NCBI GenBank assembly: GCA_022925895.1
Contig: JAKSYS010000045.1
Coordinates: 105,714 to 169,713, forward strand
Source: Fragilaria crotonensis
Lineage: Eukaryota; Bacillariophyta; Fragilariophyceae; Fragilariales; Fragilariaceae
Length of the DNA stretch: 64,000 bases
Reading direction: 5' to 3'
The translations under genes were made by a program, and so were the position numbers. Every line of letters starts with the position of its first letter. The first letter of the stretch is position 1. A model generated the notes under the pieces. It saw only the letters and a list, made by a program, of their open reading frames with translations, did no database searches and was not told where the DNA came from. Positions 1 to 11,642 of this stretch are shown here, one piece after another.

Positions 1-355
1 TCCAATCTTCCTGCCGAAGGTATCATTGCGAAACAAGCTCAAGTTTGACTCGAAGCGGTCGCTGAGGTCAGGCTCCTCGCGCTTGGTCGGATCTTCAGCT
101 GAACTTGATGCTTCCTCTGGGTTTCTATCGATTTTCAGAAGACGTGATGCTGACTCGACAAAAGTGCCAGCCGAAGTCGTTCAAACGCTTGAATCTCAGA
201 GAAGTGATAGTGCAAGTACTTTACGTGTTGCAGAAGTCTTTGAAACCAGCGGTGAGTTAATGGACGATTCAACGGGTTTTGCAGAAGTAAGAAAAGTGAA
301 AATGCGGCGTGTCAGTTTTTTCGCTGAAAACACCCCCGCTCCGCCATCCGTGTAA
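1..355 (+). CDS. C-terminal part of an unknown protein (open at the window edge)
   Basis: The reading frame is open from base 2 to a stop at 353-355 and has no clear ATG start inside the window, so it probably continues upstream. About 117 residues are visible. They are rich in Ser, Arg and Glu, contain no domain I recognise, and end in AENTPAPPSV. This could be the last exon of a host gene or chance open frame. The 3' side is unannotated spacer and then the tandem repeat at 720. No function is offered. Confidence 0.3.
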   Translation, partial: PIFLPKVSLRNKLKFDSKRSLRSGSSRLVGSSAELDASSGFLSIFRRRDADSTKVPAEVVQTLESQRSDSASTLRVAEVFETSGELMDDSTGFAEVRKVKMRRVSFFAENTPAPPSV

Positions 356-719
356 GTTCCCCCGCAAGCTCTCGATTGGGAACGAAGTGCTTCTTCGTTG
401 GATTCGTTCGCAAGGGCATGTGTCGCTCAGTTGTGTGTGACGCAACGACAAACAAATACTTTTTATGGACTCTGGGCCTTTGTGACACGTTCCTCATGGC
501 GACGATCATGCTCTCTGACTACAGACTTAAGCGTATGTCCTGGAGCAGTGTCAAAGTAACAAAACGTTATGAAGTGTTTCTGTAGAATAAATGCACGTGT
601 TTGGAAGTTACTCCTAAATTGATTCAAGTAGCCACCCCCGCACTGTAGGGGTTTCCTTGTGCGCTTCGCACGATTTCAGACCTAGCTTTCAAATGGCGGC
701 CTCGTTCCAGATGGATGTT
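356..719. other. Noncoding stretch, nothing recognised
   Basis: Short overlapping frames are present on both strands but none has domain-like composition. I see no RNA gene, no terminal repeat and no clear promoter here. Confidence 0.4.
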
Positions 720-1085
720 GCGAGCCACTTCCCAGTTGCCATCTACAGGACAGGGGGATGGACAAACCATTTTTCATGTCCCAGTGGTTTTTGTCGATAG
801 AAACCATCACCAGTTGTTGCCAGTTTTTCGGCAATCTCAAGTGCCCTTCACTATTACTTCTTTGGCGCTATAGGACGGAACTAACAGTCCTACAAGTACC
901 CCTGTAGCGAGCCACTTCCCAGTTGCCATCTACAGGACAGGGGGATGGACAAACCATTTTTCATGTCCCAGCGGTTTTTGTCGATAGAAACCATCACCAG
1001 TTGTTGCCAGTTTTTCGGCAATCTCAAGTGCCCTTCACTATTACTTCTTTGGCGCTATAGGACGGAACTAACAGTCCTACCCCTG
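720..1085. repeat. Two-copy tandem repeat, period 187 bp
   Basis: A unit beginning GCGAGCCACTTCCCAGTTGC at 720 recurs at 907. The shared part is about 173 bp and nearly identical; I saw one substitution (AGTGG against AGCGG near 785/972). The first copy has five extra bases (AAGTA) before the shared CCCCTGTAGCG tail. It ends about 25 bp left of the Harbinger insertion and does not look like part of that element. Confidence 0.9.
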
Positions 1086-1426
1086 TAGCGGCACCAAATT
1101 GGAGTACCTAAGGCCGATGCTTACCGTAGACAAAAGTTGCAAACAAAAACAAAATTCGATGAAAATTTTATGAAACCTGGTGCTTAACCACACAAAATCA
1201 TTCACAAAAAATGCTGCATTTTTCGTGAAGCCGGGTGACATCCCACTTTTCCACGAAACTTGCTGCAAATTATGTGAATGTCCCGGAGCCGAACAAAAAT
1301 TGCCTCGCGACCTTGGATACACTAAAAAACAGCACCTCTGTATTCATGTGACGGCGTCTTCGTCATTGTCAATATCTCCTAGTTGCCTCCATTCATCTCA
1401 ACCCACGGTGTTTCACATTTCTTTCG

Positions 1427-3161
1427 ATGGGTTCTTCTCATAGTGTACCGGTAGAGAATTTTCGAACCGGTGTGACAGCATTGATGCAAAGCATTCGCGA
1501 TGGTGTGCACGACGTTCGTCCCATTGATGAATGGGCTTGCTACAACGAGAATGGCACATTTAATGATGACAATTTTCAAGAATATCTTGATCAAGAAGAC
1601 GATGAGGCTGCCACAAAGAAGAAGTTCATGAACCTTCTGATGGACATGATTGAATCGGCATCTTCGTCTATCGAACATGAACTACCGGCAGACACAATCG
1701 AAGGGCCCCCAATGAAGAGATCACGACATGTCCGTACATTTAAGGATCCAACGACTGGAGTTATTTCTCCGATGACACCGCATCGTAGCCTATGGTGGAT
1801 GATGTATATACAGGATCCGAAGGTAGATGATGTGCAGTGGAATCGACTTTTTAGGAAGAGGTTTCGACTGCCCTACGACTCGTTTCTAGAACTTTTGAGG
1901 ATGCTGCAACCCGAGAATTTTGATTCCGACGAGGACGATATGTTCATAAGGTGGAGAGAGAGAAACGATAATTCAACAAAGAAAAAGACAAGAGTTTCTC
2001 CCATAGAACTGTTGCTCCTTGGTAGTCTGCGCTACCTCGGCAGAGGATGGACATTCGATGACCTTGAGGAATCGACATTTATCGCCAGAGATGTGCACCG
2101 CGTTTTTTTTCACAAGTTTGTGGAATTTGGTGCAAAGTACCTTTATCCCAAGTTTGTGGTCGCTCCATCGACTCTACAGGAGTTGAGAGAATGTGAGTAC
2201 GAATACAGGAAAGCTGGATTTCCAGGTTGTATCGGAAGCACCGATGCAACTCACATCACGCTTGAGAAGGTCAGGTTTTCGGTGAGGCAGCCTCATCTCG
2301 GCTTCAAGTCCTCTCAGACAACACGAACATATAACCTTACTGTGAACCATCGCCGAAAGATACTTCATTCAACAACCGGCCACCCTGGTCGTTGGAATGA
2401 CAAGACGCTTGTTCGCTTTGATGGACTGATGCATCAATTGCGCGAGGGTGACTTTAATTCAACCATGAACTTTGATTTGCACACCGAGACAGGGAAAAAT
2501 CACTATCAAGGGCTGCTATGTAATTGTCGACAACGGATATTTACAGTGGTCAACAACTGTACCGCCATATAAGAATTCAACTAATCGAAAAGAGCTTCGC
2601 TTCTCCCAATGGCTAGAGTCATTAAGGAAAGATGTCGAGTGTACGTTTGGTATACTCAAGGGGCGTTGGAGAATTTTGAAATCTGGCATACGACTTCACA
2701 ACACAGAAGTCGCCGATAACATCTGGTTGACATGCTGCAGCCTTCACAATTGGCTGTTGGATGTGGACGGCTTGAGTGATGGATGGCAAAGCGGTGTGCC
2801 GTCACACTGGGAAACTGAAGGCGGCGCGCTAAATGAAAGCGATATTCCGGAATCGATCCGGAGGTTGATGGATCTCAATGGTGATAGGGGGCCATTTACG
2901 TACGATGGAAGTTACTGTGGCTATATGGCTCGTGATGACGAAGCGATTGACAGTGAGGAGGACAATATCGGCGATCATGATCATTTGATGACAACAGCTG
3001 AAGGATTTCTTGGAAAAGACAACGTGCCTGTAAACAACCTATCGTTACCGCTGTTTCGGTCCATGCTTGTGGAACATTTTGACCATGCATTTCACAAGAA
3101 TGAAGTGATTTGGCCGAAGCGTCTGGTCAAAAATAAGCCTCGAAACATTCCTACCAATTAA
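1427..3161 (+). pseudogene. PIF/Harbinger DDE transposase, one frameshift
   Basis: Encodes the endonuclease that would cut and paste the surrounding element. It starts at the ATG at 1427 and runs in one frame to about 2500. It continues one frame over from about 2500 to the stop at 3159-3161, some 575 residues in all. An acidic N-terminal region precedes the catalytic core. The family triad is visible: Asp in GSTDATH (about 2238), Asp in IVDNGYLQWST (about 2530), and Glu in DVECTFGILKGRWRIL (about 2640). LHNWLLDVDGL follows, as in other DDE_Tnp_4 proteins. The break lies in or near GGGAAAAA (2492-2499), a run prone to single-base indels; one extra base explains it. It may be a real mutation, an assembly error or, less likely, a tiny intron. 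Its 3' end faces the companion gene 43 bp away. Confidence 0.88.
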
Positions 3162-3204
3162 ACTATTTGTTAACTGACTTAAGTACTACATAGTACACCT
3201 ACTA

Positions 3205-5100
3205 CTACTCGCCATCGCTTTCATACTTGCCATCGCGAATTTGGCGTTGATTGCTTAGACTTTCATCGTTGAAACAAGTACCGCACCACCATACAAGCTC
3301 TAAGCCCCTCTTTTCAGAGCAACAGAGATCAGCACATACAAATTGTTTACACTTACGGCACACGTGTTTGGTGGGAATCTCGTTGCACTCGGTACATATA
3401 GTAATCGACTCTTGGAAAGCAACAGCCAGTCCTGAATCCTCGCATGGGATTGAAACCATTCTTGGCATTGATGCTGATGATGCCGCAGGTGACGATGCAG
3501 TCGCGTTTCCAGATTTTGTGGTTTCAGACGCATCAGGGTCAGTAGCAACAAGCACATCAGCAACAACCCCATGTCGCGGCGCAATCTTCGCCTTCTTACG
3601 TCGATGCAGCTCTGTCTCTTGAAGAATTCGAAGAGACGTTTCCAGTTCCGCCATCTGTGCCTCAAGGCGATCAAGATCAGTCTTCATCTGATTCTGAATA
3701 GGGCCCTTTGTCGATAGTATTTCTGAAGGAGCAGGTCCTGCTTTCGAGTCAACGAAGCCAGATTGTCTCGAATGATTCGAACTTCGAGAAATGCAGTTTT
3801 CTGTTGTTCCTTTTCAACAAACTCTGCCTCAAACAGTTCATACGTCTTCTGCATAACATCCTTTGTGGCATGTCGGAGCTCAACCAACATATCACTCTGC
3901 TGACGAGCAGTGAGTGATTGCTGCGGTCGTATTGCCATCGTGTGCTGCTGAGGAGTAGAACTCCTCGCCGCCACAGATTCTTTCCTTTCTTTTATAGCTT
4001 GTCGTGACGTCGTGTTCCTCCCAAGGGAAGCATTACACTTGGCATCAGAGAAGAGCGACGACTTCATCGCGGACCCTTGTTGAATTGGGAGCCAACCCCA
4101 CAAACACCAAGCAAGAAATCCCTTGAAGAAGTAGTTCGAAGGAAAATCATGACCTTCGTTGACATCATTCTCCTCAACGTCGGGAGGTGATGTTGCATTG
4201 TTGTCATTGCTACGAGCATCGGATTGTCCTTTTTCGTTACTAGTAGTACTACTAGTGCTGGTTAAAGTATCTGTTGGTGAGCGGCGAAGGATGACACGCG
4301 TCAGTAAGTTGTCACTCCTTTTCGCTCCTCCACCTGAACAAACAGACAACGAAACCCATTATGTCGATAATACACGTACCTACTACTTCTCCTTCAGTTC
4401 TTCCGCATTCAGCCTTATACATGGCAGAAAGGCACCATTTTATATAGTCTTCCCAGTTTGTTCCTGATGGAATATAGTGCATATCCTTGTATGGCGAATC
4501 GCGTCTTGTAACCAATGCTTGCATCTTCTTGCAGTTACACAGTACTTCTTTGGCAAGCCTCAACAACGTCCTTCCAGTGATAGGAGTGGTCTGATTTGCA
4601 AGTGATTTGCTACAAAGAAACGCTCTTTCAATTGATCCTTCGCCAATGAAGACATGAACTGCTGCACCCTGTCGATGAAGGAGTAGAGGAATGCTAAGCA
4701 CAGTTGACATCTCGCCAAGAGCACCGCCGTCACCTGTAGGCGAGAAGTTAGAAAACAGACCTTTGAAACGGTTCAGACCGTGCAGAAATTGATCGACATA
4801 AGAAATGGTGTTTGTGTCTGTGTCATCGCCAAAACACAGCTTTGTCATGATCTTCTCCATGGTTGCCTCCGACATAGAGATTCCACCGCAGTTGATTGAC
4901 GGCGAGTCATACGAAGCAAACGCTATCAAAGCTTGGAATTCCATCATAAGCTTCTTGCTCACGTTCGTTCCACGGTTCCGACTCTTCTTCTTCATTACTG
5001 ATTTTGGCAATGAAGCCACGTCTGATGGTGGATCTGACATGGTGGTGTGAAGGTGCAAAATGGACGAGTCTCGTAAAATGACCAGCATTCCACTGTGCAT
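3205..5100 (-). pseudogene. Companion protein of the Harbinger element: coiled coil and Cys-rich zinc-binding end
   Basis: Reads leftward from ATG 5100 (or ATG 5040, MSDPPSD). A 46-nt GT-AG intron at 4334-4379 (donor AG|GTACGT, acceptor TTCAG) joins the first 240 codons in phase to the next exon. The frame stops at 3684 and continues from 3687 in another frame, so one indel near 3690 interrupts what looks like one coiled coil on both sides. The C-terminal part has paired cysteines: CTEC, CRKC, CADLCC and CGTC, a likely zinc-binding fold. Full length would be about 610 residues. Harbinger elements normally carry a Myb/trihelix-like DNA-binding partner that helps the transposase into the nucleus; I do not see a Myb repeat. 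A targeting or DNA-binding role is inferred from position only. Confidence 0.6.
4334..4379 (-). other. 46-nt GT-AG intron in the Harbinger companion gene
   Basis: On the minus strand the donor is AG|GTACGT at 4379 and the acceptor TTTGTTCAG ends at 4334. Splicing joins GTA-GTA-G to GT-GGA-GGA-GCG in phase 1 and opens the downstream frame. Retention runs into a stop after about 20 codons. Confidence 0.7.
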
Positions 5101-5165
5101 ATCTTATCCATTATAGATGCTCCTCATGTATGAATATTAAATATAAAATAATTTTTTTCTGTTGA

Positions 5166-5305
5166 CGGTAAGGAGGGTTGTCACACAAAACTTGCAACAA
5201 AACGTGCTGCAAATTCTGTGAAAACAGTTTTGTTACCGTAAGGAGGGTAGTCACACAAAACTTGCAACAAACCGCGCTGCGAATTTTGTGAAAACAGTTT
5301 TGTTA
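5166..5305. repeat. 70-bp subterminal tandem repeat of the Harbinger element
   Basis: Two copies (about 5166-5235 and 5236-5305) of GGTAAGGAGGGT...CACACAAAACTTGCAACAAA...GTGAAAACAGTTTTGTTA. The second copy runs straight into the terminal repeat. Similar TTGC-rich blocks occur just inside the left end. Such subterminal repeats often bind transposase; that role is inferred. Confidence 0.75.
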
Positions 5306-5481
5306 ACGGTAAGCATCGGCCTAACACATAAAAAAAAAAAATCTAGAGAGAGCACTTATTATGAAAGGAAAGATGTTCCATATCTACACACAAGATATTA
5401 CTCGAGAGCAACTCAACTATTCCATCAGTAGGCACCCCTGTTGGATATTCGAGAAGTGGTTTTCAATAGATGTGGGTTGTA

Positions 5482-8400
5482 TGGCTGGTTTCACCCTCAA
5501 CCCTCCTCGCGTATGCCTTGGTATAAAACGTACGACACATACATTATCCCAGAGTAAAATTCCGCCGAATAATTCTGCAATCCATATCTTTTATAAATCC
5601 ATACAATTATCGCTCTCACAATAAGTCACCTTTGACCCTTGCACTCATCCTCAACTCGGAATGAACGAAGCCACTGTCAAAGTCGAGAACACACCGGTGA
5701 GTCTTTAAGGCTTTCTTCAGTCTTTCGATTTGGGGGAAGAGGAGTTGTTGATTGGGAACAACAGCCGACATGGTCTGAGCAACTGCATTCAGATCTTGAT
5801 TCGCCACGGCAGCCGTGGCAAGCTTCTGATGCTCCTGTTGGAGATGATGGTACGTACATATATATGCTCGTGCCCGCGAAGCAAACTTCTCAATCCTTTC
5901 CTTCGTTAGAACATTGATAGGGCACGTGCAGTCTCTCACCAACTGCTTGAAGTTGTCACGACCTCGTTTTCGTGATAGTGGCATTCGTCGATAGTATGCT
6001 TTGGCGTGTGCCCAACTGTATTCAACACCCTCCCCAGCAAGCTCTGCATGAAACTTTGGTGTTAGCAGAACTGTTACGCCATGCTGTGATCCTAGGTGTT
6101 GAAGAGCCGTTTCCTCGTGCTTGAAATCCGTGCATTCTGCCATAATATGGCGAAGCGAGAACTGTAAGTTAACAATCCCGGTGATGTGATCTTTGCGTCC
6201 ATCAAGCGTGTACTTGTCTAACGAGTCTCTTTCAATTAGCCCTCGCTCTCCCAGAACTTGAAGTAGGCCTTTGGGCTGTCCCTCCCATCCAGAAGCAATT
6301 TGTTCCCTGCGATCCGAAAGCTCAATATTGTTATTCCTCGCAAAGTCTTGAAGTTCTTTCTTTGTGTAACCTCGTTGCTGCTGGAGCGTCACACCCTTCT
6401 CGTTCAGTGCGTCCAGAAGCACCTTCTTTGACCTTTCAACAACCTTAACTTTCCCCGTCAGCCGATCATGCCTTTGGGCTTCCCTTTGATCAGGTGTAAG
6501 GTACCATGGACCCGAATCAGAGGCTTTGAAGATCAAGCACTGAGTATCAGCCACGCCCAACAAAGGTACGTTTGGACCGAGGAATCCCTCATTTGCCAAA
6601 ATGATCGTATCTCTCATTCTCGCTTGTGTTCCTCCATAGGACTTGGACATGTGCTGAGCACTGAGGGAATGTTCGCGCTTACGAGCATGTCCTTGACTGT
6701 GATCGAACATGAAGACCAAGTCGAATGATGGATAGAGAACCTTCAAGCAGTCGATGACATCTTCGAATTGAAGACTCATGTGGTAGGAGTTCCAGTACCC
6801 TTCGTTATTTACTCCGATGTAGAGGTATTTAACAAAAGGAGATTCGGTGAGGGCAGCCTTGTTGGGTGTGCCCAAGATTTCCATTGCAGCATGCACATCG
6901 GTGTAAGTTGCTCCTGTTGGTCTTCGCTCGCGATTGATTTGTTCTAACTCTATCTCTGTCAATTGTCGCCCAAAGCCAAACTCGCGAGATACGAACGCCG
7001 ACAACATGAATCCATCTCCTTCTGACTTCGGGAGTAGAGGCCTCTGACCATTCGGGCCAACCCAAGTCTTCGCACCCATCAAATACTGCGCGAAGACACT
7101 TTCATCTTGCCCAATAATCATTATTGGCCGTGCATTTGAAGAAACTCTGATGCTACGTGATGGATTGATTCTTTCTGTTCCCTCGGCGCCAAAACGATTC
7201 CAATAGTCCACGTGAAATTCAATGTGTTCCTCATCTTGGATGATATCGAAGTACGAGTGTCCCATCTCGACATCAACATTTGGCAAAGTCATAGCTTTAC
7301 TTTTAGAAATTTGAACCCACCGATTGCAATACGGTTCCAACTCTTTTAGATAGGTTGCACAGAATTGTGTTCGATTTGACACAACGTCCTCTCGCTCGTG
7401 TCCGTCAACATAAAAACTCTTCTTGCGCGTATCATAACAGAAACCAAGAAGCCTCATCCAACGCCATGCGGTGGTGAAGCTCAATGACTGAAGTCCATAT
7501 GCAGGAATAATTCAATCATCATTTCTTCTTGAGTCTCTGTACCAGCAGTTACTACTATGAGTTCTTCTTCGGAGCTGTCGATATCCATTGTCGTACTATT
7601 AGAAGTAGTAGTAGTACCACTACTACCGCCACCCCCCAACGCTGCAGCCTCCTCGTCTTGTCGCCACTGCAATGCCAGTCTCGGTATCACCGTACTAACA
7701 ATAAAGTCGTGAAGGCTCTCTATTGTTAGTGTTGCTAGATTCTTAATCCCAAAGGACACAATCTGATCCTTGGCATCGGGGTAAATCTCAAGCAATCGCG
7801 GCAGGGGCCGTTTTCCACACTGCACGTAGGCATTTGGGTGGGGAAAGCTTTCGAACTTTCGGAAGACCATATTCCATTCGGCCACAGTCTTATAGAATGT
7901 GGCCTGATTCAGCCCAAGCCTATTCAGAGTTTTGCAGGCCTCCTTGCAACAATCATGCCAGGTCCATGCATTCATATTTGCGAGAGCAAGTTGATATGCC
8001 AAGCACAGAAAAATCGACCTCTGTCGAATTTCAAATATTTCGGTCTTGGTGCAATAGTTCTCAGTATCTCCACCCATCACAACGCCACGCCAGCCCTCTG
8101 AACTCTCATGTACAGACTGCAGTAAGATTATTCGACGCTCTACGGCCTCTTGGGGACTCTCAAGGTACACCGTTCTTCCAGTGGTTGTATCGACAGTAAT
8201 ATATTCAATACTCACGGATTCCCTTCTTGGTTTGAACAGTTGATATGCTTCTGGACTTTCGGGCCAGTAAGAGCATACTGCAGGATTACCAGCGGCAACA
8301 GCATCAACCCTCTGACGCTTATTGGGGGACTCTTGTTCAGATGCATCAGCATCGTCCTCACCAGCAACACTTTCATCAAGCACTGTTGCATAATCGACAG

Positions 8401-9049
8401 TACTCGGTCTTGATCTTGTCGATGGGATTGCGAGGGCATTTGCTGCTATCTCCAACACCTTTTTCTTCCATGATTGGTTCAGGGGGCTTGGATACATCAC
8501 CTGCCTTGTTTCTTTGGTGACAAAATAAAAGTGTTGGTGTTGATAAGAAACTCGGAACACACCACTCAAGTTCGAACCATCAAACCTCGACATGACAGAT
8601 CCGAATAAAGCTGCCCTTGACATTGCTGTGTTGAACTTTCGAACGTCTATGATGATTGAAGCATCAATGTGCCCTGTCTTGCGAAGTACTTCCACCCATG
8701 TTGCTGCAGGAAGCCAACAGTTTGTAAAGCGAGGCCCGTAAACAGGATCCGCACGAATCAACATGACAGCCTTGACCAAAACGGTCTGAATGCCTTGGTC
8801 AGCCATCCGTCCAATTAACCTCACTTGGTCAACTGGATTATCAAGTGCATTGAGATGGCAACTGGCGGGGTCAGGTTAATTGGAAGGAGTACAACTGTTG
8901 CGGACAATGGCTTACAATCTCATTGTGAAACGCCCTGCTTCCAACACGAGAAATTATTCTGAAGTACACGACAAAGCTCACTTTCTATTGGCTGCACGTA
9001 CTTTTTGTACTGGGCTGTGCGCCAGGATTTTCGGACGTGAAACCAGCCA
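5482..9049. mobile_element. Element K1: Tc1/mariner-like transposon with TA duplication
   Basis: The left end TGGCTGGTTTCAC at 5482 is matched by GTGAAACCAGCCA ending at 9049, a 13-bp terminal inverted repeat. TA flanks both ends (5480-5481 and 9050-9051). The single gene inside is on the minus strand and is closely related to the transposase of K2 (28485-31523), whose ends share TA-TGGCTGG. The TA duplication and the D, D, E pattern place it in the IS630/Tc1/mariner group in a broad sense, although the protein is about three times the usual mariner length. K1 ends about 390 bp before the start of the decarboxylase gene. Confidence 0.75.
5616..8806 (-). pseudogene. K1 transposase, large DDE type, one frameshift
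   Basis: The first frame opens at ATG 8806 and stops at 7481. The second runs from above 7484 to the stop at 5616. Upstream of 7484 the second frame reads TYGLQSLSF, matching TYGLSTTIS of the K2 copy, and then meets a stop near 7514, so the shift lies at 7500-7512 and looks like a small deletion. Together about 1,060 residues. Visible core: Asp in IIGQDESVF, Asp in FMFDHSQGH, Glu in KFHAELAGEGVEYSWAHAK. Between the second Asp and the Glu is a long insertion containing GYTKKELQDFARNNNIEL, like a SAP helix-turn-helix. Related proteins are common in fungi and algae as DDE endonucleases with an FHCEL...W motif. This copy is inactive as read. Confidence 0.75.
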
Positions 9050-9051
9050 TA

Positions 9052-9441
9052 CATAATAACTCGTAGACTATATAACGTTTTTGTTTTCACTTGTTCACAA
9101 GTTCGTGGTTCGCCGTTGTTCGTTCGTGTTCGTCGGCACGAATTCGTCTTGCTGTCGATCGCCACGTAAAACCGGTTATGAGTGCACAGGCAAACATGGT
9201 ATGTATTGTATATTGCGTCTCAGTCTCCGCCGTGAAAAAGTTGATTCTTCACGCCTTTCGGCTGTCACATTGAGCTCGAAAACTGAAATTGCATCGCGCC
9301 TCCGCCGACTGCTGACGTGCTTTTCTTTGATTCTGTACAGACGGCTCTTGTCATCAGCGCTTATCTCAACTCTCAACTGCACAGTCTAATCTCGATTCTG
9401 TGCCATTCACAGCAACGATTTAAAACGCGACATTACGGACC
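9052..9441 (+). promoter_or_regulatory. Probable promoter and 5' leader of the decarboxylase gene
   Basis: This 390-bp gap lies between the K1 right end and the decarboxylase ATG. CTATATAAC at 9068-9076 is the only TATA-like sequence noted, immediately outside K1. No long coding frame is convincing. K1's own gene points the other way, so the two transcription units are divergent. A TATA role is inferred from sequence alone. Confidence 0.35.
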
Positions 9442-11017
9442 ATGAAGATCGCATGCAGAGCTCTAGCTTTCCTTCTACTGACAGACGCCGCAAATGCGTT
9501 TGTTGTATCACCTTTGAGCCGAGCTCTTGTATCACCATCACCGTCATCATCAACATCATCGTCATCGTCGACGGCACTCGACATGGCCAATCCGGCACAA
9601 TCGGTCTTTCTGACTCCATCCCTCGCCAAGGCTTGCATTGATGTTGCTGGAGGATCTCCTGTCTACGCCTATTCCCTCGAGAAACTCGAAGAGTCGGCTG
9701 ACAATTGTCTTGCCTTTCCCAACGCATTCGGTTTGACCGTTCGGTACGCTGCCAAGGCATGTCCGAATGCGTCCATTTTGAAATTCTTTTCCAGCAAGGG
9801 CATTCACATGGATTGTTCGTCAGGATACGAAGTCAGACGTGCCATGGCGGCCGGGATCCCTCCAGAACACATTTCTCTATCGAGCCAAGAACTACCACTC
9901 GATTTTGCGGAATTGATGGACCTCGGTGTCAAGGTTAATGCATGGTGAGTACTATGCAAATGCAATTGTTAGGCCTAATACGTACTTGTCGGTAAAGTAC
10001 TCTGAACAACGTCGTTGATCTGCTCTCTCACACAATAGTTGTCCATCCAGCTCCATCTCACAGATTGAAAGAATTGGCAAACACTACAACGGCACTGGCC
10101 AGAAGATTGGTGTGCGTGTCAATCCGGGTGTCGGATCTGGAGGATTCTCATCGTCCACCACATCGTACAGCAAGACCAACGTCGGAGGGCCGTCGTCGTC
10201 CTTTGGAATTTGGCACGAACTCGTGGAGGATGGCACTGTCCCCGACATGGTGGCCAAGTACGGACTCGTCGTCGAACGCATCCACACCCACATTGGGTCC
10301 GGCAGTGATCCAGGTATTTGGCAACAAGTCGCCAACAAGTCGTTGTCGTTCTGTAAAACGTGGGATACAGTTCAGACTCTGAATTTGGGAGGTGGTTACA
10401 AGGTGGGACGCAATCCTGGAGAACCATCGACAGATTTGCAAGAAATTGGAAAGCCTGTCACCACTGCCTTTAAAGAATTCGAGGCGGAGACTGGACGTGC
10501 CTTGCACCTCGAGATTGAACCAGGAACCTACTTGGTTGCCATGGCGGGTGCTCTCGTTTCGACTGTCCAAGACAAGGTCTCCACAACTGGAACGGATGGA
10601 CATGTCTTTCTCAAGTTAGATTCGGGCATGACAGACGTCTTGCGACCAAGTCTGTATGGTGCAGTGCACCCCATTACTGTTCTTCCTGGATCTGGAAATC
10701 CCGACGATGTGGGTGATGAGACGGAAGCCGTGATTGTTGCTGGTCATTGTTGCGAATCGGGTGATATCCTTACGCCCAAACCGGGTGAACCAGAAGATTT
10801 GGAGGAACGACATTTGCGCAAGGCCTCAATTGGTGACTTGTTGATCATTGATGGTAGTGGAGCATACTGCTCGGGTATGAGCGCCAAGAATTACAATTCC
10901 TTCCCAGAAACACCCGAAGTGTTGGTGGACAAGAAGGGAACTGTGCACTTGATTCGCAAGAGACAACCACTGGAACAAATCTACCAAAATGAAATCACTC
11001 CAGAGGGATTGTTCTGA
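9442..11017 (+). CDS. lysA: Diaminopimelate decarboxylase, plastid-targeted (2 exons)
   Basis: Pyridoxal-phosphate enzyme that decarboxylates meso-diaminopimelate to lysine, the last step of lysine synthesis. Exons are 9442-9944 and 10051-11017, 489 residues. The donor is G|GTGAGT. The acceptor at 10050 gives [13 protein letters not shown]; a second in-phase acceptor at 10038 would add four residues and fits the family less well. Visible features: Lys105 in RYAAKACPN (Schiff-base lysine), [20 protein letters not shown] (phosphate loop), [18 protein letters not shown] and [17 protein letters not shown], in family order. Residues 1-20 form a signal peptide ending ANA|FVV, so Phe follows the cleavage site, as in diatom plastid presequences, and a Ser-rich stretch follows. 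An ornithine or arginine decarboxylase is less likely because of the CESGD and C-terminal motifs. Confidence 0.93.
9945..10050 (+). other. Intron of the decarboxylase gene
   Basis: GTGAGT donor at 9945 and CCATCCAG acceptor ending at 10050 (106 nt), phase 2. The alternative acceptor ACAATAG ends at 10038 and is also in frame, so NAGNAG-like variation adding four residues is possible. Confidence 0.75.
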
Positions 11018-11642
11018 GCTGATGATCTTGAGACAGCGATGGATGCTACTGATTTTAGAACTGTTGAAGCTAGCTTGTCAAACCAAGCCTGTTAGCGATG
11101 TTTATGATTTCTAGTTGTTGTACCTAGAGTTACTCGCTCGTCGTTTCATGGATTAGGAATGAGTTTTGGCGTACTAGACGCACGGAGGTATTTATAGTTG
11201 GTTCTTCTTGAAAAAGCGAGTACAATCGAGGAAGTGCCACCACCGCATGATCTTGTCCTTGCGTACTGTGGGGTGATACAGATTTACAACAGTATCAGTA
11301 TTAAACGCAACAGTTGCGTTGCCCAATATATTGTACTCCATATGTCATACGTGCACGAAGGATGTAATAGCAAGTTGTTGGAGTGCATTTCGGTACTACT
11401 ACATTCCATCGTAGTACTCCAGTGCTGTATCCAAATGGCATGTACAGTAAAATTCGATTGTTGATGGTCGGATGTCAATTGTCATGTCGGGATTGTGCAT
11501 TGCGGATGATTGTTGCCATAGTTGCATGTTCTGAAAGGCTTACTGACGTAAGAACGATCAGACTTGATAATAAACGTCACGCATAAAGACATCCCCACCG
11601 ATTGATTAGAGTGAAGTCAAACATCCTGTCGAGCATTCCTTC
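11018..11642. other. Intergenic region between decarboxylase and rhomboid genes
   Basis: Both flanking genes read rightward, so this holds the 3' end of the first and the promoter of the second. The small frames here have no domain-like content. No terminal repeats, RNA gene or clear TATA box seen. Confidence 0.5.

Larger units (their letters stand above)
1112..5321. mobile_element. PIF/Harbinger DNA transposon with both ends and TAA target duplication
   Basis: The left end reads GGCCGATGCTTACCGT at 1112 and the right end is its exact reverse complement, ending at 5321. Similarity continues a few bases inward. Both ends are flanked by TAA (1109-1111 and 5322-5324), the 3-bp TWA-type duplication known for PIF/Harbinger. 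Inside are two convergent genes: the DDE transposase (1427-3161, plus strand) and a companion gene (3205-5100, minus strand), the usual two-gene layout of the superfamily. Both genes carry frameshifts, so this copy is probably inactive unless the breaks are assembly errors. The perfect termini and duplication suggest a fairly recent insertion. Confidence 0.9.

Noticed and set aside
9081-9389. Short plus-strand frames upstream of the decarboxylase
   Set aside because: Overlapping frames on three registers without domain content, in the expected promoter and leader.
11198-11464. 88-codon frame between the decarboxylase and rhomboid genes
   Set aside because: No ATG-supported domain, composition like 3' flanking DNA, and an equally long frame on the opposite strand.
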